From: Tubiluchus corallicola
Taxonomy: Eukaryota > Priapulida > Priapulimorpha > Priapulimorphida > Tubiluchidae
Direction: 5' to 3'
Length of the DNA: 64,000 nucleotides
Assembly (NCBI GenBank): GCA_030141605.1
Contig: JAQGDQ010000067.1
Coordinates: 310,001 to 374,000, forward strand
The position numbers were made by a program, and so were the translations under genes. Positions 43,501-55,900 of this stretch are shown here, one piece after another. Positions within the stretch are counted from its first letter, which is position 1; every line of letters begins with the position of its first letter. Below the pieces are notes generated by a model. That model worked only from the letters and a program-made list of their open reading frames with translations. It was not told where the DNA came from and searched no databases.

Positions 43501-46500
43501 TATCACAGTAGCCGCAGTCTGCAGTACGTACCTTTAAAAAATCGTGTGTAAACTGATCTCCGCCCACGAGGTCAACGTTTCTCGATCTGAAGGGCAGATT
43601 TAATTCTTTGAGCAGTACTAATACGGCCCTTGAGGGTGGGCTGATAATATTGTAGTAAAGCACAATTTCGTCAGCCATTGTAAATTTCCGATAAAGTTTG
43701 AAACTAATCTAGTTTTCTAGATCGTGCCGCAAATTTCTGATGTTAAACTGTCTTCTATGTGTACAACTCACCCGTGGGCGTGCACTTGTAAACACGCTCA
43801 CCTTGAACTTTGAGCGGACTCGATCGAAGCTTACAATGGCAGGTAGGAGTTCCAAGTAAGAACGTCACGAAATGTGGAAATACTTCTAATGTTTATGCAA
43901 AATGTTTATGCTCTAACATGCCACATGCCACATCCACACTCTTGAACGGCATATAGAAGCTCACAAGGACTTCCTCTAAATGCTTCACAGCCGTCACATG
44001 AACTGTCATCAGTGCACCACTACCAAACGCCAAATATGCCATATCGCCAAACCTGACATACTGTTATACAATTGTAATTCCCGACTACGAGAGCCTAGGC
44101 CTGGTCACAAAGGTAATGATGAACCCAGATCGACCTTGAACCACGAAATACGCACTGTGAAATATATTTTTATCTCTCAAGTTTTTTAGCACGGCTCCGC
44201 TATGAGCCTTTTTAATATGATGATGTTTTGTGCCCGATGTTTTTAAAACAGATAGTGCAATTGTTATAGTAGAGTTAATGTACCCCCTTCTATGAGAAAT
44301 TTTACGAAAATCAAGTTGAACTTATTTTATAACTACTGGACAGTAATTTGGCATAAAATTTTAGTGCTGTGTCGCCTAATTAATGAGTAATTAACTTACT
44401 TGTGTCCCACGGGTGTTTGCGCCTCCAACGCCACACCCAGTGTTGCGGTGGATCGATATATTATACATTTTAATGTTTTGTTTACAGCTATATTTAAATT
44501 ACTGTACCTGACCTTGCCTCTGATAGCTGATAAAATTGTCATTTGTTGCCTCCGTTAATGGGATTCTGTCAAGTTTGCGAGAAAAACGATTATTTTTCGT
44601 CGTATCGTGAAAGTTCTAAATGTATCAGAACAATAATAATACTTGTGAATTATCTACAAACGTGTGAATAATGCAAGGGAAAGTTCACTACATTAATCGT
44701 AAGAATAGGCTTAGATTTTGTTTTAATTTTTGTGACAGTAATTGAGAACACCGACTACAAACAAACAAATTGCAAAACTGCTAGCCTACAGTAGAAACAG
44801 CGTAGATTATTAGGTTTTATTCTGTTAGAAGAATTTGTTAATTTTAGTCTAGTCCCATTTTCAGAAAAATGGAACTCTGGAAGTGTTTCTTCTAAAAGTA
44901 GGCAACATAGCCAGTCTTATCAATTTGTCTATGCAGAATCCGAAAAACGCTGTTGCCAGCTTGAAAAATTGGTGGAAAGGGGTTACAAATGCAAAAAATG
45001 GCCACCAACTTTTTGCACAATCAAGGTAAATTAAGAGAAACGTTTAGCATATTAACATTATAAAGCCAATATGACATCTATTCCAGGGTAGTTGGACCCA
45101 GGAGCCCATTTCTGTCATTCGAAAATGACTACAGTTTTCAAAATGGCAGCCACGTGATAACGAAATACATGTAATGCCAGTCATGCAGTTACGTTAACCG
45201 TTTCATCATAAGATTCATTATACAAACAAAAAACAATCAACTGAGTCTTCTGGAATCCAGAAAGATGCTACTAGCCCCAAAATACATGTAATGTAAAGCA
45301 ATTCAAACAGCCCAATAAGTAAAAAACAAAATGGTGGATGGGACCCTGAGATAATTGTATAGCAGAATAGAAAAAAACCTCCTCTTTTTGCTTAAGTTAC
45401 AAAACTTTGCACAGCGTTAAAGCCAATCAAGGTGATTAATTTTGGATATGAGGCCAATCGAACATGAAAAGCCAATCGAATTTTAAAAATGGGTGTCAAA
45501 ATCGATGCCTGTAATTATTAATATGAAAAAGCCATATCCTTACTGTTGGCGCAGTTAATGTCACGATTTTAGTGTCTAAATATAGGTTTTCAATTTCAAG
45601 GAATCAACTTCTGATGCCCAGAAACAAGAAACACCCATGACATCACATCAGTTAGAATAAGAATAAGAATAATTTATTTGTTTGCCTTCCAAATAAATAC
45701 AATACATTAACCATAAACATGATTAATTTTGGATATGAGGCCAAATGAAATTCATCCAATATTGCCACCATTTCAAAATGCCCTAGAAGATGGAAGGCTG
45801 TTGCTAGTTTTTTAAAGCTGCCAGAACAGATAAGTATTTTTAAGTGTTAGTTATGGGTTGCTTGACCGTAAAACCTATATTTAGACACCAAAATCATCAT
45901 CTGATCTGTTCTAATAGTTAACACACACACACATATATATATATAGCCTTATATGCTAGCAAGGAATCTTATTCAACAGCTTGAAAATGGCACCCATGCT
46001 GGAGGATTCAATATCCAAAATTAGACCTGGCAGGTTCTAACATTGTGTTAAATTTTATAACTTTTAGGCAGAATTTAGGAGCAATTTTTCACTATTCTGC
46101 TGACTATATGTCAAGGGCCGGGTGGCCAATTTGCTTTTTGCTTATTTCTTATTGCATCCTGTTATTAGTCTAGCAGTATTTAGATTCGACAAGGTCACAT
46201 TAATAAAAATGACTTACTTTTTGTTTTTGCAAGAAATCTTTTGGTGAAACAGGTAATATAATTGATCAGAATAATTTCTTTTTGTGGGCAGCCACTTTGA
46301 AAACTGTGACCATTTTTGTAACAAAAGTAACAGAAGTCGTCATCGCTTCATAATATTGATTTTCTGGGAACTTGCTTTGATTTACATTGTGCACCCAAAA
46401 ACCTTGCAGGCTTTTTGTTTTTCTGACCATTTTCATTAATTTTTCAAGTCGCAACAGCTTTTTTCGGATCTATTATGGTCCCAATGATAAGACTGGCTAT

Positions 46501-49500
46501 ATGACCCACTTTTAGAAAAAAATGCCCCTAGAACTTTAAAGAAATACCTTTTCATGATCTTCTTCTACTCTAGTGGCGACCATTTTGAAAACGGTCATCA
46601 TTTAGTAATAATAATAACTTATTAGCCTCAATCCATAAAAATGTTCTAGGGCTTTACAATTAGTAATTGATAAAAGAGTGAGTAAAAATACATCATGAGT
46701 GGACTTAAAATAATACATTACAATAAAAGTAGCACCACAAATTTTACAAATAAAATTGAAGACATAATGTAAATCCAATTAAATTAATTTTATTGTATAA
46801 TTAAAGGTTAAAACCTTTTTGGAATAAAAAATTGAGGCTTCTTTTAATAATATATAGTGACTGCCATTTGTGAATAGGTGTTTGATTCCACAATAGAGGA
46901 GCGGCAGATGAGAATGACCATCCTAAACAAGTGACTTGCTTTATTCTTGGTTGGACCAAGTTCATTGAATTTGTTGAGCACAAACTACATTTTATAATAT
47001 ACCACGAAATTAACTAATGAAGATAATGGGGAGCCAGCTGATGCACACATTTATAAGCAGGCAATAAAATTTTAAAATCTATCCTGTATTTATTTGGAAG
47101 CCAGCGAAGATCAAACAAAATGGGTGTGAATTGATTGAATTTCTTTGTTTTTGTTACAACGCCAGGTGCAGCATTTTGTACACATCGTACACATTGCAAG
47201 GCAGCAGGCATGCATACCTTAGAGAATTGCAGTAATCTAGGCATGTTGTAATAAATGCATACACCAGCTGCTCGGTGGTAAGCAGACAACCATCTGGTTG
47301 TCCATTGACACTAAAATATCATTTTGGACACGAAGCAATTCGGTCTCAGTCTGTATGCAGATTGAAACTCTTCAAATAAATCATTTGCTAGAAGATAAGA
47401 ATGTAAGCGATTTTCTACAGCTTTTACTATTGCTTGGATAGAAAGCCAAGATTAGAAACCTGATGGTAATTTTTTAATTCATTAACATCAAGACTGCGCT
47501 TCTTCACCAAAGGGATCACAATAGCATGTTTCATAGAGTTTGGAGAACAACCTGATTGTAAGGAAGCATCTACAATTGTTACTATAGACAGCAATAGATA
47601 AGAAAGCCCTTCTTTAAGAAGCACTTCTTTTTAAAATGAAAATGATAAAAATGGATTCCACTTGTCTAACTACCTTGAAATATATGTCATAATGGCTTTC
47701 TAATGTTAATTTTTTGGAAATTTCTTATAATTTGCATTGATTGTGCAAGAACTTGGTGGCCATTTTTTGTGTTTTTAATCCTTTTCGTTAAATTTTCGAG
47801 CTGGCAACAACTTTTTTACGATTTAGCATAGTCAAACTGATAAGATTGCCCACTTTTAGAAAAAAACGCCTCCGGAACTTTTTAGAAGCACTTTTTCAGG
47901 AAATGGACCTGCACTGAACATCAATCAGGTGTGCTGCTAGCAGCTAGCATGACATTGTAGCAGAGTATAATTTTACCAGCCTCGACAAGAATGTATGAAG
48001 TCTGTAAAGTTTGTGTAATGATGCAGGGATCACAATGTAATAACTTTAATTTAATGCTTATTATTTATATCTTTTTCAGTCGCTGGAGTTAAGATTTCTC
48101 GAATATGATGCAACAGTTTAATTGTTCTCACTTTGCTCATGTAACAACTGAGAAATATGAGATTATAAAGCTATGTAAAGTATATTTAAAAACAAATATT
48201 TTTCCTAAGCTTTAGTGTGATAAACTCAAGTGCGAAATGGTGAATTTAATTCACGGAGCTCTTTTTATAGTAGTCAGGCTGTTTTAATAATTACTTACAA
48301 ACCAATTTTGTAACACAGTCAGTTTTATGAAGTGACTACTCAAATCAGAATTTCGTTTAAGCTAGATCAATGTTTTCTTAAAGAAATCACCTGAAAGCCT
48401 AAAACTGAGAATGACCTATAGAGAGACAAATGAAAACCATTTTTGTATTTTTTGACAAAATTGCCTTAGCACAGTAAAAAATCTTAACATAAGATCATAG
48501 TCATCATACAATTGCCCTGTGGATGTTTTGTCACACATTTTGGACAAAAACTGTCCGAAATACAGGGAGTTAAAGCATCTCTCAGCTAAAGTTTATGAAT
48601 TCTAAAAATATGGCTAGCACCGATTTCAGCAAAAGCTCTTACATTCAAAATGGAATTGTTATAAATGTGTGCCAGATTAACGTCAATTATTTCTCAGAAA
48701 GAACAAAAGCAGGATTAGATAAATACATCAATAGTACTTCCTGTGATATTGTAGCAGTACAAGAAACAAAAGTTGATGTAAATAATGTGAGTGATGTAAA
48801 GTTGAAAAACTATTAGGTGTATGTCAAACCATCTACGGGGCAGTGTGGGGGTTGCACCCTGTTTGTTAGAAATGTACTAACTAGCTTTAGATTTGGTGAG
48901 CTGGAAGACTCTAATATCGACGTAATTTGGGCTTTCGTCCACGCAGGGTCAAAAAAATTCATAGTGGATCAGTGTGTGTCACTGATCATAAATCAATCAC
49001 AATTAACGACCCGGTTTTTAGAAAATTTCTGTTATGCTTAACACTTTGCATAAAACATGTAATTAGTAGTTTATAGCTTTTGGTAATTTTAATGCCAACA
49101 ACTTGAATAGGATATTGCACGCTTATTGGGCAGTCAACGAAAATTATTGACATTATGTTAGATGTTAATTGCTGTAGTGTCGCACAAAAGTGTTGTGATG
49201 AACTTTATTTGTGGTGTCATAAGTGAAGACTAATTATAAACACCTCCCATAATAAAACAGAGGTTATACTTATCGGTTAGGATGAATGCATCCTCAGTCA
49301 GACAAGTAACCTAAAAATTGGTAACAAAGATATCTGTTATGCTGATTGCAGCACTCTGTTATTAGAGATTTTTTGGCTAAACGCTGGACCAATAAGTACC
49401 GAATTAAGACACAACTGGATGGTAGATTCTGTTCTTACTTGGGTAGGCTATGTTTGACCGACTTGCGTCTTCCTATAAGTGGAAATAGAAATTTGGGAAT

Positions 49501-49886
49501 TGCTTGTTTTCTAGTAGAGCAGTTAATTTAAATGTATTCCTGTTTAGAATTGGACTAATATGAGATGCTGCTTGTACATGTGAGGCTGAACAATAAACAC
49601 TGATACATTTGTTATGTGAATGTCCTCTTACAGATGTTATTACTAGACACGAATTTAATGATAAATTAAAAAATCAAGAGCTGCAGTACATTTACATAGA
49701 AAGAGAAGGAAATTTACCATCTGCTTTTATAAATATAGTCCAAGATTCTTTTATATTGGAAACCGTGCTAAATAAGCGTAATCATTAAGAATTTGATTTT
49801 TTTAGCTAATGCATTAATAAGTTAGTACATGAAATAATGTAGTATTAATGTTATCATATATATAAAGTTGTCTTGCACTTATTGTA

Positions 49887-49930
<44 letters not shown>

Positions 49931-52900
49931 AACTTTATTTATTTTGAGTGAAGTCTGTATGATAGATACATAGGCCCACTGTTTATTTATATTATTTATT
50001 ATATTTTCTATATTGATTGTAGAGATCTCTCTCTCTTTTCTCTCTCAACAACGGCTTAGTTGTTGCGGTTGACTGAGTGAAAAGTGAATATGTACGTTTT
50101 GAGTCTCCCAATTGCGGCTATTTTTGTCATTTTTATCTTGCAAAGTTGGTACAAAGTGATATCAACAGATTCGCAGAAACCTCAGGAAAGTGATAGTGAC
50201 GCTTTGAAAGTTATTTCCATTCGCTGGTCTGAGTTTTTGAATAAAACATCTTCAGACTTAAAGAAATTCTAAACTAAATTTGGAGCTTTGGTGGATAGGA
50301 CTCGTTGGTCAAGCTAATTACATAACATAACATAACATAACATAACATAACATAACATAACATAACATAACATAACATAACATAACATAACATAACATAA
50401 CATAACATAACATAACATAACATAACATAACATAACATAACATAACATAACATAATCTTTTATTTATCTAGCAAAACACACACAGTTATAATACAAATAA
50501 TAATTTGGAAAAAAAAATTGTGAAGAAAGGGCAGCGAAAGACCAATTGGTCATCTAGTCAGCTGCCCTGTGGTTAGTATTGAACATTTCTAAAGTATATA
50601 TATATGTATACATGCATATACACATACCCATTGGCATACATACATACACATGTATATATGCGCACATACACACATACATACATGCATATATACATACAAA
50701 TATGTACATAAGACAATTATCCAATAATAATAAGTGTTTAATAAAAAAAGCATAATTTCTGACAGTCATAAAAATAAATGATCATGCAAATAATGGAACT
50801 GAAAATCAGGTGGATCTATATATATATATATATATTGGTATATTGAAGTATATTAAATTGGGCATTAATTTTGATGCACAGGCATACGGAAATTATAATT
50901 TACATAGCAAAAGACAGGATCATGCAGGGGAAAAAACAGTCGGAATCCAAAAATTACATTGCAAACAATGTTGTAAATTGTGTGTAATGATCGTGCATAA
51001 GCAAGCAAATGTATGATAAAGCCTTTAAAAATTTGAAAGCGATTTTCGATGATATGAAGAAAAAAAATTAAGCAGCTATTTAAAGCATAAAAAAGTTACC
51101 TGGATGACTGCATGAGGAGATTAACAATTGGAGTCCAGACTTTATTGGAATAAAGACAATTGGAGTCCATTGTGCAGGTAATAGCACGGAACTCAAAAGC
51201 AGCAAGCCTAATCCGATCTGCAGGCATGGCGACTCAAACCTGCCATCATCTCAAATTCAAAATAAGAACAAAGAATATTGAAGTCGTGAGTTGTGTAGAT
51301 TCACCCAGTGACCAGTGAAACCTACAGAAATGACAGCCGTTATGTGTACAAAATTTGCTGCTATGCATAATTGTGGACAGATCATCAATTCAAGAGACTA
51401 GAAAACCATTAATAGAACCTGGAGATCTGAGCACCATAATTCAGCCAGCAGAATCAACTAACTTCTCCAGCAAAAACAGTGGAAATAATCAGAGTAGTAG
51501 ACAAAGTGACAGTGGCCTTCCGTACATCATGACATCAGTGATTTAATTATTCAACCTATCGTTATGCTTGTTAACTAAGTGAAGCTCACAGAAGTCTTAC
51601 GACTACTTCACCTTGACACTAGCATTCTCATGTCAAGCGCAATGATTATGGAGAAACTATAGTTGATGCATATCAACATAAAAATGATGCAAGATAACTT
51701 GACTCACTTTGTCCTCAAACAACACTTTTTTGTAGCGGAGCATTCGGCAGATCGTCTAGTCAAAATAACAAGAATACTACAACTCCAGTGATTATTCTGC
51801 AGGCAAAGGCTAAATACGATCCAAAAAGATGCTTATAATTGAAAATGTTAAGGACAGAAGCATTGTGCAGTCAAGGTTGGCAATTAAGAAGCACTTGAGG
51901 TGCTATCATCCCACAAGCGTGTTTCGAGGCAGCCTACAGAACAGCGTGGGGCAACATCCAGATTCACTTGCCAGAAAAAGAAATCACAGGTGAAATCTTA
52001 GCTAAATGGAAATCAGCCTACTCGGCAAAGACACTAAAGCTAAAAAACCAAAAATTCAACATTGGGCTTACTCAGAGACTGTGATACTAGTTTGAGTGAT
52101 ACGGAAGTGTTAGACAAAGTACAACTCTTTGACAATGCAGCTACAATTGCCAGTTTTAAAACAAAAAGATGGTACAGCGATGTCTGTGCTGAAGGTAAAA
52201 TTTAGCTCTGAATACCTATTGTAGAGAGCCATTGACGAAGGTATGCCCGTTGGCCAACTGATATGCAACGTGGAACATTTCCAAATTAGGCAAAAGCCGC
52301 TCAGGTGCTACCAGTGTCGGTCTTACGGACATGTGACAAAATGGTACTAGTGGCATTAATAATATGCATCGCTGTGACCCTAAAGATTGGTGGCCAAGTG
52401 GCCCAAGCCATTCCGATTTGCAAAAGGGAGTCACAGTGACGTTTTGGAAGTGGATAGTGTCCTATAATACATTTAATACATTTTGAAAGTCTATGGGGAA
52501 AAAGCTAACTTAGCATAGGGGTAGCACTAGCAAATGGAAGATCACTGACAATATTTGTTATTGACCTTGACCTGCAGATTGGTAGAATACTATAGTCCTA
52601 GGTAAGGTAATAGGTACCAAATGTTTATGTCTTCAAGGCCGTTGAGCCAAGTATGAAATTCTGAAGTCTGAATGATCTCTTGTGTGTAGCTTAATATAAT
52701 ATATATTTCTGCTAATGTAGTGTTTTTGTTTAGGTTTGGGTGCTGACAGGAGACAAGCAAGAAACAGCAGTCAATATCAGTCATTCTTGTGGTCATTTTA
52801 AACGTGGTATGAATGAATTGTATCTTGTACAACAGAAGAGTCACAGGCAGACAGGAGAAACAATAGACCGGCTTAGGCAAACGTAAGCCAATTGCAACAG

Positions 52901-55900
52901 ATTTAATTTTGGTAAAGGTTAGGGTTAGGATTATTTTCTTTTTCCTGTAACTTTTTCTGTGACTTTTTTACCCATGGCTTTACCTGGATTCGTTGCATCT
53001 TCATTTAGCTAATATGTAAACATCAATTTGTTGTTTTGTTTATTTCTTAATGACATTTTTATGCATTTTTTTATTTTTTGTATGTTTAACAGAATAAATC
53101 AAGAGCGATTAGCTGCTTATGCATTAGTTGTTGATGGTCTGAGTTTGAAGTATGCTTTTAGTCAACACAAGGAGAGTTTCTATGACTTGTGTAAACAATG
53201 TATAGCTGTATTGTGCTGTCGAATGTCTCCTATTCAAAAAGCTCAGGTATGAAATCAGCACTTAGTTTTCATGTGGGGATTTAAATCTAAGTTTATATGT
53301 AATTCTGATATCACTTTTCTTCTATTAACTTTGACTTAATGGATTTTATGTTGTGTACTATATAAACTTTTTGTAGAACAGGAATAGTTATTGTTCCTGA
53401 ATACTGTACACATGTTTTCTAGACTGTGTACTTGTGCAGAATATTTTGTGAGATCTCATCATTTAGTGCCTGTACTTAAGCATTTGTTGTAGGTAGTGAA
53501 ATTAGTGAAATATGGAGAAGACAGACCACACACAGCAGCTATTGGAGATGGTGCAAATGACGTCAGCATGATACAAGAAGCCGATGTGGGAATAGGTATA
53601 ATTATAAGAAACAAATATAATATATATCTAGGAGGGTAATGAGATTGTCTCAGTGAGAAACACAAATGAAATGTGAATGTGTTGTAATCACTGAATTAAC
53701 AGCCTGTGATCATTTTATTCTGTCTTGTGCAAACTTATAACTAATTTTATGATTATACAGCAACTTGTCTCTGCAGGCTTTGAGTCTTTTCAGCTTTTGT
53801 CGAACACCTAATTTTTAATTGCATGTGCACAGTGCTTTCATCTATCATATTCATTTACCTTATGCATTCATTTTTATGTTATTATTCTCTATTTTTTACA
53901 AAGTTGTTACAATGTGAGCTGAATATAAAGCAATAACTTCCACTTGGTCAATGGAAAAAGTGTGTGCGACATTGCTACGTCAATACATCAGTACGAAAAA
54001 TTGTTTTTAGCAATATAGGCCATGAAGCTGGCTTTCTGTTAATTATAAAAGACTACACTAACCATTTCATGATGTGCCCAATGAGTATGTTTACATTTTT
54101 TAATAAATTAGTAAATCAAGAAATATAGGTAACAACAATAGTCTACTTTATGATAGAGACAAGAATATTTCTGGCACAGAAAGGGTTAGCTAGTTTTATT
54201 GTGTTGTGTATAAAGACTTTCTGCACTTTAGACATAACATTGCACTTAAGGTTTTAAGTTTAACTACTTAAGAATTAAATTATTGTGTCTTTTGTGACTT
54301 CATAAAGATTCATATGTAAATTAATTGTCGTTTTCTACAAAGGCATTTATGGAAAAGAAGGTCGACAGGCAGTGCGTTGCAGTGATTTTGCTTTTGCTAG
54401 ATTTCGTTTTCTTCAAAGGGCTTTTCTGGTCCATGGTCACTACTATTACTACAGAGTAGCTACACTTGTACAGTATTTCTTCTATAAGGTATGCAAAACA
54501 TACTCTGCATTTTAGTGTGTGTTGTTGGCTTCCTCAGTTATTCCAAGTCAAATAGCATGCAGGTTAGTCGCTCTGTTATCCAATTTTTAAAACATGTACA
54601 AGAAAAGTTCATCAACAAACATTACTTTATAAGGAACTAGGATGTGCATAGGGCAACTGGTTTTTGGCTGTTATAAGTTTGGCTAATGGAATATAATCTG
54701 TCTAATCACATTCCAAGATGACCAAATAAACAATAACGCCTGAGTAATAAAAGTAAATCAACGAACTGCAATTTTTTATTTCAGAATGTGGCTTTCATTA
54801 CTGCTCAGTTATACTTTGCGTTCTTCTCGAGATTTTCTGGTAGGGTAAGTAGTTGTTAAAATCTGAACTGCTTTGATTTCTCTTATTGCATTTCTCAGAA
54901 GTGTGCACAACTGAAAGTATGGATTTTTTGAATCCATAGATACTTACAGAAAAGACATTTCAGTTTCTGCTTGTGTACTTTTTTAATGCTCTATAAGAGC
55001 ATTTATTTGTCTTCATACCACCATCATAATAATTTCTGTTAGTCTGTGCAAGATATTTTTGTTAAAAGTTTTAACAACTACCTAGAGTACTGTGAGGTTT
55101 TAGAATAAATTATATTTATACATAAACTTTGAGCAAATAGTTCACACAAATAACCCTTATTATATAATTATTGCATAATTTTTTTAAACATGTTAAACTT
55201 AAACTTAGAATTGGATAAAAAGTACACAGTTTGGCACCTCAGTGTTTGTAATATTCTCAGGCCATTGTATCTGTAATGAAAATACCTGAAAAAGTCGCTG
55301 ATTCCACATCTGATGATCTATCTGCAATGCATACATCTCTGCAGCCACAGTTCACTGACTTGCAATTTATGCTAAAACAGCTGTGTAATTCTTATCATTC
55401 TTTCCTAATATCCCAACTTGTAAAACCCAATTTAATTTACACCTTTGTAGAAGCCCGAAATAGATTTATTGGGAGTTGCAATAATTGCTCTTATTTTCTT
55501 CCGTTAATCAAGTTTTTCAGAATAGAAATGCCTTAAAAATGAATTTCAGATATTTTGCACAACACTGAGTTATTACCGTATTTTCCCATGTATACGAGAC
55601 CCCTTCAATTTTTAAGCAAAAATTCTGGAAAAAAGTTTTTTGGTAATGAATAACTTTATTCATCATAGAAATCATTAAATTCCTCATCACTCTCATCAAA
55701 AATATCAACTGGAGTCAGACCTTCAGCAATTCCAGCCAGTTCATCATCAGAGGAGTCACTCTGCTCAAAAATGGCATTGGTCTCTGTGCCGTCCATGGCA
55801 TTGGAGATGCCACACTTCTTGAAAGATTTAATAATGACCTCTGGCTTTACACCATTCCATGCCTTGAGGACCCAGCTGCACAATTAGTGTCACAATTTAT

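Larger units (their letters stand above)
44860..47905. mobile_element. large imperfect inverted-repeat (foldback) structure
   Basis: The left arm (44865 to about 45640) is the imperfect reverse complement of about 45840-46600, centred near 45728. Matches include 44865-45003 with 46450-46590, 45110-45150 with 46300-46340, 45340-45445 with 46010-46120, and 45556-45600 with 45862-45900 (CTATATTTAGACAC in the right arm). A further unit at 47650-47905 matches the reverse complement of 44865-45100 even better. A CCATTTTGAAAA-type word recurs throughout. A LINE (46604-47640) interrupts the right side. No transposase was found. Likely a non-autonomous foldback/MITE element with stacked units; the class is not known. 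Confidence 0.8.

Noticed and set aside
50321-50455. CRISPR array
   Set aside because: A pure pentanucleotide microsatellite without spacers, in an animal genome.
50554-50769. Cysteine/tyrosine-rich minus-strand frame
   Set aside because: Arises from CATA/TA low-complexity sequence.
55276-55536. 86-codon plus-strand frame in intron 23
   Set aside because: No homology, lies within an intron, and no splice sites join it to the flippase frame.
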